This document shows, in pieces, positions 18,314-24,965 of a DNA stretch of 33,423 nt. Made by a program: the position numbers and the translations under genes. Numbering within the stretch: position 1 is the first letter of the stretch; every line of letters starts with the position of its first letter. Under the pieces are notes generated by a model. It saw nothing but the letters and a program-made list of their open reading frames with translations. It ran no database searches and was not told the DNA's origin. The stretch comes from JBKHXU01 sp046565865 (GTDB lineage: Bacteria; Pseudomonadota; Gammaproteobacteria; Acidiferrobacterales; Sulfurifustaceae), in the NCBI GenBank assembly GCA_046565865.1, contig JBKHXU010000017.1, positions 1 through 33,423 of the forward strand, written 5' to 3'.

Positions 18314-19054
18314 TTAGTCGCGCGGCCCCGGCTTGTGCAGCTTTACCGGCCGCGCCTGTCGCCGTAAGCGCAGGTTCAGCATTTCGACGCCGAGCGAGAA
18401 CGCCATGGCGAAGTAGATGTAGCCCTTCGGGATGTGGAACTCGAATCCGTCGGCGATCAGCGCCACGCCGATCAATATCAAAAAGCTCAACGCCAGCATC
18501 TTGACGGTCGGTCGGCGGTCGACAAAGGCGCTGATCGGTCCCGCCGCCATCATCATGACCAGCACCGCGACGACAATCGCGGCAATCATCACCTCCACAT
18601 GCTCGGCCATTCCGACCGCCGTGATTACCGAATCGAACGAGAACACGATATCGATGAGGGCGATTTGAACCAGTACGCTCATGAACCGCGCCTTTCCGCT
18701 CACCTGGCGCTCGTGTTCTTCACCCTCGAGGCTTGTGTGAATCTCGGACGTGCTCTTGGCCAGCAGGAACGCGCCGCCCAGTATCAATATCAGATCGCGC
18801 CCGGAGAACCCATTGCCGAGGATGGTGAATAGCGGCTTGGTCAATCCCATGATCCAGGCGATGGATAGCAGCAGTAGGATTCGCATGATCATGGCCAAGC
18901 CCAGGCCGATCACGCGGGCGCGCGCCTGTTGCGCCTTGGGCAAGCGGCTCACCAGGATGGAAATGAACACAATGTTGTCGATACCGAGCACAATTTCGAG
19001 CGCGGTCAGCGTCAAGAAGGCGAGCCACACCTGGGGATCGGTCAACAGTTCCAT
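18314..19054 (-). CDS. TerC family integral membrane protein
   Basis: A 246-residue inner-membrane protein of the TerC family, which includes tellurite-resistance TerC and Alx/MeeF/YoaE-type proteins linked to Mn2+ export and metallation of exported proteins. Seven or so hydrophobic helices are visible. The conserved acidic membrane residues are present: 'ALEIVLGIDNIVF' (Glu20, Asp26, Asn27) and 'ALIDIVFSFDSVITAVGM' (Asp135, Asp141, Ser142), with 'LILGGAFLLAKSTSEIH' between. Start ATG 19054 is on the minus strand. No ter operon partners are nearby, so tellurite resistance is not implied; a Mn2+ or general metal role is more likely by family knowledge. Confidence 0.9.
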   Translation of the reverse strand: MELLTDPQVWLAFLTLTALEIVLGIDNIVFISILVSRLPKAQQARARVIGLGLAMIMRILLLLSIAWIMGLTKPLFTILGNGFSGRDLILILGGAFLLAKSTSEIHTSLEGEEHERQVSGKARFMSVLVQIALIDIVFSFDSVITAVGMAEHVEVMIAAIVVAVLVMMMAAGPISAFVDRRPTVKMLALSFLILIGVALIADGFEFHIPKGYIYFAMAFSLGVEMLNLRLRRQARPVKLHKPGPRD

Positions 19055-19151
19055 TCTTATTCCGAGTTGTAGGGTTCAGCGCGCGATTATACCGTTCCGG
19101 CCCGCGCACGCACCGCTTGGCGGGCGTCGGCGCGGCAAGCGACAATGGCGC

Positions 19152-19517
19152 ATGATTTCCCGCGAATGGCTGCGTGTCGGACCCCTGATGCTCGCTGTGG
19201 TGCTGGGCGCCTGCGCCGGCGCGCCCGCCATGTCGCCGTCGCCGCCGGCCGCCGTTCGCATCGACTTCGCCGCGATCGAGGCCAAACTCAAGCGCAACAC
19301 CACGAATCAACTGCACGTGCACACGCTGCTCGGTGCGCCGCACGCTGTCGGCGCGTCGGTGGATACGACCGGCGTGCGCTATGAGGAATGGCTGTACTAC
19401 CTGGGCACGAATGGCGCGCCCCGCGCGCGGCGTGACGGCGCGGCTACGCTCGAAATAAAATTCGATCGCCAGGGCATCGTGCGCGCGTATCGCTGGCTGG
19501 AACCGAAAGCGCCATGA
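19152..19517 (+). CDS. Small lipoprotein, possibly SmpA/BamE-like fold
   Basis: A 121-residue predicted lipoprotein starting at ATG 19152 with a signal ending in lipobox LGAC (Cys21). An open frame reaches back to 18750 only as antisense of the TerC gene. The mature part contains 'QLHVHTLLGAPHAVG...RYEEWLYYLG...LEIKFDRQGIVRAYRWL', a pattern like SmpA/OmlA/BamE proteins (short helix, 'lG.P', 'W.Y', then 'l.v.Fd..G.V'). It is not BamE by obvious sequence identity, so the fold is a guess. Divergent from terC by about 100 bases and 12 bases upstream of the DUF456 gene, with which it is probably co-transcribed. Confidence 0.68.
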   Translation: MISREWLRVGPLMLAVVLGACAGAPAMSPSPPAAVRIDFAAIEAKLKRNTTNQLHVHTLLGAPHAVGASVDTTGVRYEEWLYYLGTNGAPRARRDGAATLEIKFDRQGIVRAYRWLEPKAP

Positions 19518-19529
19518 GCGACGCCTGAC

Positions 19530-20018
19530 ATGGACGAGAGCGTCGTATTGTTGTGGGCGCTCGCGGTCGGCCTGGTGGTGATCGGGTTGGCCGGGTTGGT
19601 GTTGCCGGCGCTGCCCGGCCCGCCGTTGTTGTTCGCCGGGCTGGTGGTGGCCGCCTGGGCGGAGGACTTCGCCTACGTCGGTGCCGGTACGTTAGTAGCG
19701 CTCGGCGGGATGGCGGTTGTGATGTACGTCGCTGATTTCGCGGCCACCGCCTTCGGCGCCAAGCGCTTCGGCGCGTCGCCCCGAGCCGCGATCGGCGCCG
19801 CGATCGGCGCTCTGCTGGGATTGTTTTTGGGCGTGTTGGGGGTGTTGCTGGGGCCGTTTGTCGGCGCGGTGATCGGCGAGTTATCGGCGCGGCGCGACAT
19901 CTTCGCGGCCGGCCGCGCCGGCATCGGCGCCACGCTTGGGCTCGCGATCGGCGCCGCCGTCAAGCTTGCGCTCGGTGTGGCGATGGTTGGCATATTCGTG
20001 GTGGTACGATTCTTCTGA
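19530..20018 (+). CDS. DUF456 family membrane protein
   Basis: A very hydrophobic 162-residue protein of unknown function in the DUF456 family. The signature 'GLAGLVLPALPGPPLLFAGLVVAAW' region occupies residues about 20-43 (shown here in part), and a glycine-rich region 'GAKRFGASPRAAIGAAIGA' (75-93) matches the family centre. Four to five membrane spans are likely, with glycine-zipper-like repeats (GAAIGALLGLFLGVLGVLLG) that suggest tight helix packing. Start ATG 19530 follows the lipoprotein stop by 12 bases. The next gene, also a small membrane protein, follows by 17 bases, so a three-gene unit is likely. Confidence 0.82.
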   Translation: MDESVVLLWALAVGLVVIGLAGLVLPALPGPPLLFAGLVVAAWAEDFAYVGAGTLVALGGMAVVMYVADFAATAFGAKRFGASPRAAIGAAIGALLGLFLGVLGVLLGPFVGAVIGELSARRDIFAAGRAGIGATLGLAIGAAVKLALGVAMVGIFVVVRFF

Positions 20019-20035
20019 CAGTCGGTGTAGAACCC

Positions 20036-20416
20036 ATGCTCAGCGCAAAAATATTCCTGACACTGGCCGCGGCATTGCTCGCCCTCGCGGTGGCGTTGGG
20101 TGCGTTCGGGGCGCACGCGCTGCGCGCCCGGCTTGCGCCGGAATTGCTGGCGGTATACCAAACCGCGGTGCAGTACCATTTCTATCACGCGCTCGGATTG
20201 GCGCTCATCGGTTTGCTCGCGATGCACTGGCCGGAGTCTGGCTGGCTGCGCGCCGCCGGTTGGTCGATGGTGGGCGGGCTGATACTTTTTTCCGGCAGCC
20301 TCTATTTTCTGAGTCTGACGGGTGTGCGAGCGCTCGGCGCTATCACCCCGATCGGCGGGCTCGCGTTCATCGCTGCGTGGCTGTTGCTGGCGTACGCCGT
20401 GTGGCGCAGTGCGTAA
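20036..20416 (+). CDS. DUF423 (YgdD-like) membrane protein
   Basis: A 126-residue, four-helix inner-membrane protein of the DUF423 family, function unknown. Typical features are 'LAVALGAFGAHAL' (17-29), 'VYQTAVQYHFYHALGL' (41-56) and 'SGSLYFLSLTGVRALGAITPIGGLAFIAAW' (in the last half), which together are diagnostic. Length is standard. Start ATG 20036. It closes the small-membrane-protein run; 170 bases without a recognisable gene separate it from dgkA. Confidence 0.88.
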   Translation: MLSAKIFLTLAAALLALAVALGAFGAHALRARLAPELLAVYQTAVQYHFYHALGLALIGLLAMHWPESGWLRAAGWSMVGGLILFSGSLYFLSLTGVRALGAITPIGGLAFIAAWLLLAYAVWRSA

Positions 20417-20586
20417 CGTGACCGGCGTGACCGCGTCGTGCAACGGCAGCGGCGTAGCGGCTGCGCTGGGTATCGCACAAGCTTCGTTCCACCTTCCTCT
20501 CTCGACTAACCGGGAACCGGGAGGCAGGGGCAAGGGAGTCCGGCGCCATCAAAACAATCGATCCCCAAAGTAAAGGCGCGTTCGAT

Positions 20587-20925
20587 TTGCGGCGCTTATG
20601 GCGCGCGGCACGGTATTCCGCCGCCGGGCTGCGTTCGGCGTTCGTGCATGAGGCCGCGTTTCGTCTGGAGCTCGCGCTCGCCGCGATGCTGATCCCGCTT
20701 GCGTTCTATGTGACCGACGCGCCCACTGCGCGCGCGCTGCTGGTCGCGAGCGTGCTGCTCGTGCTGGTGGTCGAGGTCATCAACTCGGCGATCGAGGCGA
20801 CGGTCAATCGTATCTCCGCGGAGCGGCACGATCTCGCCGGTCGTGCCAAGGACTTAGGCAGTGCCGCAGTCTTTTTGAGCCTCGTTAATGTCGTCGTCGT
20901 TTGGCTAATCGTCGTTTTCGGCTGA
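20587..20925 (+). CDS. dgkA: Diacylglycerol kinase DgkA (start uncertain)
   Basis: DgkA phosphorylates diacylglycerol to phosphatidate in the inner membrane, recycling lipid from osmoregulated glucan or lipid A modification. The small trimeric-type enzyme has three membrane helices, 'HEAAFRLELA' (21-30), the catalytic signature 'EVINSAIEATVNRI' (63-76 with Glu63, Asn66 and Glu70) and 'AKDLGSAAV' (87-95). All key residues are present. The start is uncertain: TTG 20587 gives 112 residues with weak SD AAAGG ten bases away. The frame is open further upstream with sequence 'IKTIDPQSKGAFD' preceded by GGGAG, but only an ATC codon (20548) is correctly placed there. Confidence 0.88.
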   Translation: MRRLWRAARYSAAGLRSAFVHEAAFRLELALAAMLIPLAFYVTDAPTARALLVASVLLVLVVEVINSAIEATVNRISAERHDLAGRAKDLGSAAVFLSLVNVVVVWLIVVFG

Positions 20926-21053
20926 ACCGTGCTACCGCCTTGGAGAAGCAGGCGCGGAATTATTTTGACGTTCCACGAGCGCGCAGGGAATAACGCCGCC
21001 CCCGTCGCCCACTATATCGATTCGCCCGAAACGGGTATCGACGAGGAGGAACG

Positions 21054-22433
21054 ATGGGATTCACGCGACGCGATATGCTCAAACTCTCGGCGCTCGGCGC
21101 GCTTTCTGCCGGAATGGGCGGGCGCATCGAGATGGCGGCGGCCGAGCGCACAGGTACGGCTGGCGCGGGCAATGCCGCAGACCGGGTCTTTATATGTTGC
21201 GAAGACTCGAACACATTGGTGGTCATCGATCCCGCGTCCAATGCGATCGATACCACCGTCAACCTCACGAGTTTCGACGAGGACCCGCGGCCGCCGTTTC
21301 GGTTCGTCACCGGCGGCGTGGCCCCGGCGCACGCGGCCATGGTCAACAAGCCGCTGTACCATGGCGCCATCGCCATTCACGGCGCCGCGCCGTCGCCCGA
21401 CTCGCGCCTGCTCGCGAGTACCGGGCGCGGCACGAGCAATGTTTACTTGATCGACGCGGAGAAGCGGCGGGTCATCGGCAACACGGCGAATCCGCAGGCG
21501 CGCGCGGATACCAATCCCGAGCGCCTGTCGAGCGGCATTCTGGTTGGCCGCGAACCGCATGAGCCGACGTTCACGCGCAATGGCAAGGAGTTATGGGTGA
21601 CGGTGCGCGGCGAGAACCGCATCGCGATCCTCGACGTCGAGCGTGCACTGAAGGAGGCGGGCGGGGTGGCCGCGGGCGCGGTGCGGCGTTACATCGACAC
21701 CATCAATGGGCCGGCGCAGGTATGGTTTTCGCGCGACGGCAAGCGTGCGTTCGTGGTCTCGCAAAAGGAGTCCAAGGTCGACGTGCTGGCGGTCAATCCC
21801 GATGCGCAGGGGCGCAGCCGCCCGCGGCGCGAGACCGTGCTCGATATCAAGGCGCAGGACCCGTTCGGTTTTACCCCGTTCGAAAAAACAAGCCCGGACG
21901 GGAAGGAGATCTGGTTTTCGCATAAGCTGGCGGATAGCGTTTCGGCCTGGGACACCGCAGGGCGGTATACGCTGCTGGACCACGTCGCACTCGGTGACAA
22001 GGCCCGGCCCAATCACGTGGAATTCGTGGAAAACGCCAACGGTCGAGCGGTGTACGTCAGTCTCGCGCGCGTCGACGATGGTGGCCCGGGTAATGTTGCG
22101 TCGAGCCAGATCGCGATCATCGATCGGAGCGAACCGGCCGCGAAACGCAAGGTGGTGGGCTCGTTTTTCACCCACGGCCGCGAGGCGCACGGACTGTGGA
22201 CCAACCCCGAGGGGACGCGGCTTTACGTCGTGCACGAGCAAGATGAGCTGCCGGGTACCCCGAGCGAGGGGCAGACGGTGTGTTCGGTGTTCGATGTATC
22301 CGAACCGTTGCGCCCGGGTTTCGTGACGCAGATAGGGCTTGGCGAGTTGTCCCTGCCGTCCGGGAAACTACGCAACAAAAAGGGTATCAATTTGGTTTAC
22401 GTAAGACCCGGCAGCCGCAGCCAGACCGGATGA
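21054..22433 (+). CDS. Tat-exported YncE/YVTN-type beta-propeller protein
   Basis: A 459-residue periplasmic protein with a twin-arginine leader (TRRDMLKL at 4-11, then a short hydrophobic stretch to about 30). The mature part consists of repeated propeller blades: 'VFICCEDSNTLVVIDPASNAIDTTV', 'SPDSRLLASTGRGTSNVYLID', 'GKELWVTVRGENRIAILDV', 'GKRAFVVSQKESKVDVLAV', 'GTRLYVVHEQ' (quoted as blade edges), typical of the YncE/cytochrome d1-like seven-blade fold. Tat export suggests folding or cofactor loading before secretion. Strong SD GAGGAGG precedes ATG 21054. It leads a cluster with DUF305, ECF sigma and anti-sigma genes. Ligand and reaction are unknown; a metal- or redox-linked role is inference. 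Confidence 0.82.
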   Translation: MGFTRRDMLKLSALGALSAGMGGRIEMAAAERTGTAGAGNAADRVFICCEDSNTLVVIDPASNAIDTTVNLTSFDEDPRPPFRFVTGGVAPAHAAMVNKPLYHGAIAIHGAAPSPDSRLLASTGRGTSNVYLIDAEKRRVIGNTANPQARADTNPERLSSGILVGREPHEPTFTRNGKELWVTVRGENRIAILDVERALKEAGGVAAGAVRRYIDTINGPAQVWFSRDGKRAFVVSQKESKVDVLAVNPDAQGRSRPRRETVLDIKAQDPFGFTPFEKTSPDGKEIWFSHKLADSVSAWDTAGRYTLLDHVALGDKARPNHVEFVENANGRAVYVSLARVDDGGPGNVASSQIAIIDRSEPAAKRKVVGSFFTHGREAHGLWTNPEGTRLYVVHEQDELPGTPSEGQTVCSVFDVSEPLRPGFVTQIGLGELSLPSGKLRNKKGINLVYVRPGSRSQTG

Positions 22434-22440
22434 TGCATCG

Positions 22441-22758
22441 ATGACCGACTTCACCCACGCCATGCACGCCGGCATGGAACGCATGATGCGCGACATGGCC
22501 GTGCCGATGACGGGCGACCCGGACCGCGATTTTCTGTTGATGATGATCCCGCATCACCAGGGCGCGGTCGACATGGCGCGCCTGGTGTTGATCCACGGGC
22601 GTGACCCGCTGGTGCGCCGATTGGCGGAAGACATCATCGCCAGCCAACAGGCGGAGATCGGCGCCATGCGCGCGCGCCTTGCCATCCTCGAACGCGGTAG
22701 TCTCGAGCCCGAGTATCCGGCGCTGCACGGCACCCGCGGTCCGGCGGAGGGACGCTGA
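22441..22758 (+). CDS. DUF305 protein, Met/His-rich, without visible signal peptide
   Basis: A 105-residue ferritin-like helical protein of the DUF305 family, members of which (for example CopM) bind copper or silver in the periplasm. The family core 'MIPHHQGAVDMARLVL' is at 35-50. The N-terminal part is rich in Met and His ('HAMHAGMERMMRDMAVPM'), a soft-metal-binding look. Unusually there is no signal peptide after ATG 22441, and no alternative in-frame ATG just upstream supplies one. It may therefore be cytoplasmic or exported with a partner. It starts seven bases after the propeller stop and its TGA stop directly abuts the sigma-factor gene in the same reading frame. Confidence 0.82.
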   Translation: MTDFTHAMHAGMERMMRDMAVPMTGDPDRDFLLMMIPHHQGAVDMARLVLIHGRDPLVRRLAEDIIASQQAEIGAMRARLAILERGSLEPEYPALHGTRGPAEGR

Positions 22759-23289
22759 CTGGTCACGCGCGATCAATTCGCGCAATGGATCGACGCCTAT
22801 CACCCGGCGCTGTATCGCCACGCGCTGTGGATGCTGGGTGAGACCGAACTGGCGGCGGATCTGGTGCAAGAGACCTACTATCAGGCATGGAAGGGCCGCG
22901 CCGGTTTGCGCGACGCCTCCAAGGCGTACTCGTGGCTGCTTGCGATCTTGCGCCGCGGCGCATTTCAGGAATACGGCCGCGCCGGCCGCCGGCGCACGGG
23001 TTTGCGCGAGCTGGGGATGCGGCAGGCGCAGGTTTCCGCCGGCGACACCGCGGCGTTACTCGATCTCGCGGATGCGTTTCGGTGTCTCACGCCGAATCAT
23101 CGGGACCTGCTGTTGCTGAGCGTGCTGCATGGCATGAGCTATGCCGAAATCGGCGCGATGCTCAATATTCCAACGGGTACCGTGATGAGCCGCCTTAGTC
23201 GCGCGCGCGCGGAGCTGGCGCGCGCCCTGGCCCAAACCGAACCCAGTGGCGGTAAAATCGTGCCGCTGCCCATGACCCGCATACGCTGA
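22759..23289 (+). CDS. ECF-type RNA polymerase sigma factor, probable CTG start
   Basis: A group 4 (extracytoplasmic function) sigma factor with region 2 ('LYRHALWMLGETELAADLVQETYYQAW', in parts 19-45) and region 4 ('MSYAEIGAMLNIPTGTVMSRLSRAR', in parts 126-150). The first ATG in frame (22831) would delete the first sigma2 helix. Between the upstream TGA (22756-22758) and that ATG there is no ATG, GTG or TTG. The frame from CTG 22759 restores a normal N-terminus (LVTRDQFAQWIDAYHPALYR), and GGAGGG (22746-22751) lies seven bases upstream, an ideal Shine-Dalgarno. I therefore call a CTG start, 176 residues. The putative anti-sigma gene follows two bases after the stop. Confidence 0.85.
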   Translation: MVTRDQFAQWIDAYHPALYRHALWMLGETELAADLVQETYYQAWKGRAGLRDASKAYSWLLAILRRGAFQEYGRAGRRRTGLRELGMRQAQVSAGDTAALLDLADAFRCLTPNHRDLLLLSVLHGMSYAEIGAMLNIPTGTVMSRLSRARAELARALAQTEPSGGKIVPLPMTRIR

Positions 23290-23291
23290 CG

Positions 23292-23894
23292 ATGGAAGCA
23301 CCCGACCGTCCGAACGACGCCGAGCTCAAGCGACTGTTGCAACAACCGTCGCCGCCGCTCGAGTTGCGCGCGGCGTTGCACGCCGATCTCGATCGCGCCG
23401 TCACCGCCGCGAGCGCACCGCCGCGTTCGCGTGCATGGCGTATCGCGGGGGTGTTGTCGCTGGCGTTGTTCGGGGCGGGGGTATGGCTTATGTGGACACC
23501 CGCCGACGTCGGCGCCGCTTACGCCGACATGCTGCGCGATAGTGCGCTTCACGGCGTACGGCAAGGTGCGACCGCGGACTGGCTGGCGGCGAATCGTCCG
23601 GCGCTTCCCGTGGGGATTCGGCTCGATCTGGCGAAGGACTGCCGGCTCAACCGGCAGCCGAGCAAACATCTGCGGCTGCGCGCGAGCGACGGTGGTACGA
23701 TCAACGTGTTCGTGTATCACGGCGACAACTTCGTATGGAAGCAGCGTGGCACGATTCACGGTCACGGCTGGATCGCCCGCTATCCGCTGCCCGGGACCGT
23801 GGTGATACTGCTCTACGATCAACCTAGGCCCCCGGCGGTGGTGGCGAGCCTGTTGACCAGTTTGTTCCCGTCCGGCACCCCGCAGCGCATCTGA
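23292..23894 (+). CDS. Putative membrane-anchored anti-sigma factor
   Basis: A 200-residue single-span protein. Residues 1-48 form a short, charged N-terminal helix region ('DAELKRLLQQPSPPLELRAALHADLDRAV') expected in the cytoplasm. One membrane helix spans about 49-68 ('IAGVLSLALFGAGVWLMW'). The rest (about 70-200) is a periplasmic domain with beta strands ('GGTINVFVYHGDNFVWKQRG', 'GTVVILLYDQP'). No HxxxCxxC zinc anti-sigma motif is visible. The call as anti-sigma rests on its position, two bases after the ECF sigma gene, its topology and size. Its periplasmic domain would be the sensor. It may belong to a known DUF of sigma-linked proteins, which I cannot confirm. Confidence 0.65.
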   Translation: MEAPDRPNDAELKRLLQQPSPPLELRAALHADLDRAVTAASAPPRSRAWRIAGVLSLALFGAGVWLMWTPADVGAAYADMLRDSALHGVRQGATADWLAANRPALPVGIRLDLAKDCRLNRQPSKHLRLRASDGGTINVFVYHGDNFVWKQRGTIHGHGWIARYPLPGTVVILLYDQPRPPAVVASLLTSLFPSGTPQRI

Positions 23895-24009
23895 CCGCGC
23901 GCGCCCGATTCGCGGGCGCCAAGGCCGCACATCTAGTCTTTGCACCGGGTCGCGGCATAGGTTATTTTTCGCCCACTGCCGGCGGTTTCGGCATCGCGTG
24001 GAGTCATGG

Positions 24010-24666
24010 ATGGAGCTAGAAGCAATAATAAAAGCATATCGCCGTTACGCGCGTCTCTACGATCTCTATTTTGGCCCGGTGTTCCAGCCGGGACGGCGCG
24101 CGGTTATCGAGCGTATGAACTGCAAACCCGGCGAGCATGTGCTCGAAGTCGGCGTCGGCACCGGCTTGTCGCTGCCGCTGTATCCGCAGACGGTACGCGT
24201 CACCGGCATCGACATCTCAGAGGAGATGCTGGAGCGCGCGCGCGGCCGTGTGGCGCGCGACGCGTTGTCGAACCGCATCACCCTGCACGTCATGGATGCC
24301 GAGCGCATGAGTTTTCCCGACGACACCTTCGACAAGGTCGTCGCCATGTACGTCGTCTCGGTGGTGCCGCATCCCGAGCGATTGATCGATGAGATGCGGC
24401 GCGTATGCAAACCGGACGGAGATATCTTCATCGTCAACCATTTTCACAGTCCGAATCCCCTGGTCGGCGGGGTCGAGACCTTGCTCGCGCCGTTGTCGCG
24501 GTTAATGGGATTCCACCCGGATTTTTGTCTCAAGACGTTCGTGCGCCAGACCGGCCTGGAAGTGATCGAGAAACATCCGGTCAATCTGTTCGGCTACTGG
24601 AACCTGCTGCGCGCCCGCAACAACAAACACCGCATTGGCGATAGCTGCCTCCCCGCGAGCGCCTGA
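24010..24666 (+). CDS. PmtA-like phosphatidylethanolamine N-methyltransferase / class I SAM methyltransferase
   Basis: A soluble or peripheral SAM-dependent methyltransferase of 218 residues. SAM motif I is 'VLEVGVGTGLSLPLYP' (44-59), followed by 'VTGIDISEEMLERARGR' and 'MDAERMSFPDDTFDKVV'. The opening 'YRRYARLYDLYFGPVFQPGRR' and the 'FIVNHFHSPNPLVGGVETLLAP' region resemble bacterial Rhodobacter-type PmtA enzymes that convert phosphatidylethanolamine to phosphatidylcholine. I chose ATG 24010 because GGAG (24000-24003) lies six bases ahead; GTG 23998 is an in-frame alternative. It is about 115 bases after the sigma/anti-sigma pair and may be a separate unit. Substrate is inferred from family resemblance. 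Confidence 0.8.
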   Translation: MELEAIIKAYRRYARLYDLYFGPVFQPGRRAVIERMNCKPGEHVLEVGVGTGLSLPLYPQTVRVTGIDISEEMLERARGRVARDALSNRITLHVMDAERMSFPDDTFDKVVAMYVVSVVPHPERLIDEMRRVCKPDGDIFIVNHFHSPNPLVGGVETLLAPLSRLMGFHPDFCLKTFVRQTGLEVIEKHPVNLFGYWNLLRARNNKHRIGDSCLPASA

Positions 24667-24965
24667 CATATCCCGGCGTTTGTTTCGCTCAACACCTTGG
24701 TGCCGCGAGCGCGAGTTCGGCGATTTTGTGCCGGATGTTGGCAGTGCATGACGACTTTTACGCGCGAACGACGCACAAAACCCGTTTAACAGCGCGGGTT
24801 TTTCGCGGCCGGGATTGTGAACGCCCGTCCTTAATGCTTACACTGGCCGCTGAATGAGTAAGGATGCCGCTTCGGGACTCGCCCGAAGCCAGTAGGGACG
24901 CATAAACGGGGGTGGTGCTGCCTATGTTTGCCAGGTGCACATCGTTCATATCGCTGCACGAAGCG
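24667..24965. other. 299-base gene-free region with two hairpins
   Basis: No convincing gene is seen between the methyltransferase stop and the lipoprotein start. The region holds a terminator-like hairpin (24777-24803) and an 8-base-pair hairpin, GCTTCGGG (24869-24876) with CCCGAAGC (24882-24889) around ACTCG. The second hairpin ends about 75 bases before the downstream ATG and could be part of a 5' leader. A GTG-initiated extension of the lipoprotein (from 24912) covers the last 54 bases but would spoil its signal peptide. Confidence 0.6.
24777..24803. terminator. Probable rho-independent terminator after the methyltransferase gene
   Basis: AAAACCCG (24777-24784) pairs with CGGGTTTTT (24795-24803), loop TTTAACAGCG. 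The stem has a GC core of four pairs flanked by A-T pairs with T-runs on both strands, so it could work in either direction. It is 110 bases after the methyltransferase stop. Confidence 0.6.

Noticed and set aside
18314..19054. Tellurite resistance operon
   Set aside because: Only a TerC-family protein is present, without terZABDE partners; the family is broad and often linked to manganese.
18750..19151. N-terminal extension of the small lipoprotein gene at 19152
   Set aside because: The extension is antisense to the TerC gene and would bury the lipoprotein signal.
23901..23919. Terminator after the putative anti-sigma gene
   Set aside because: GCGCCCG/CGGGCGC forms a hairpin but no T-tract follows, so only a weak or rho-assisted role is possible.
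24840..24915. c-di-GMP (GEMM) riboswitch before the GGDEF-EAL pair
   Set aside because: GGGACGCATAAAC only resembles one strand of the GEMM core; the paired P1a/P1b and P2 arrangement and tetraloop receptor were not found by eye.
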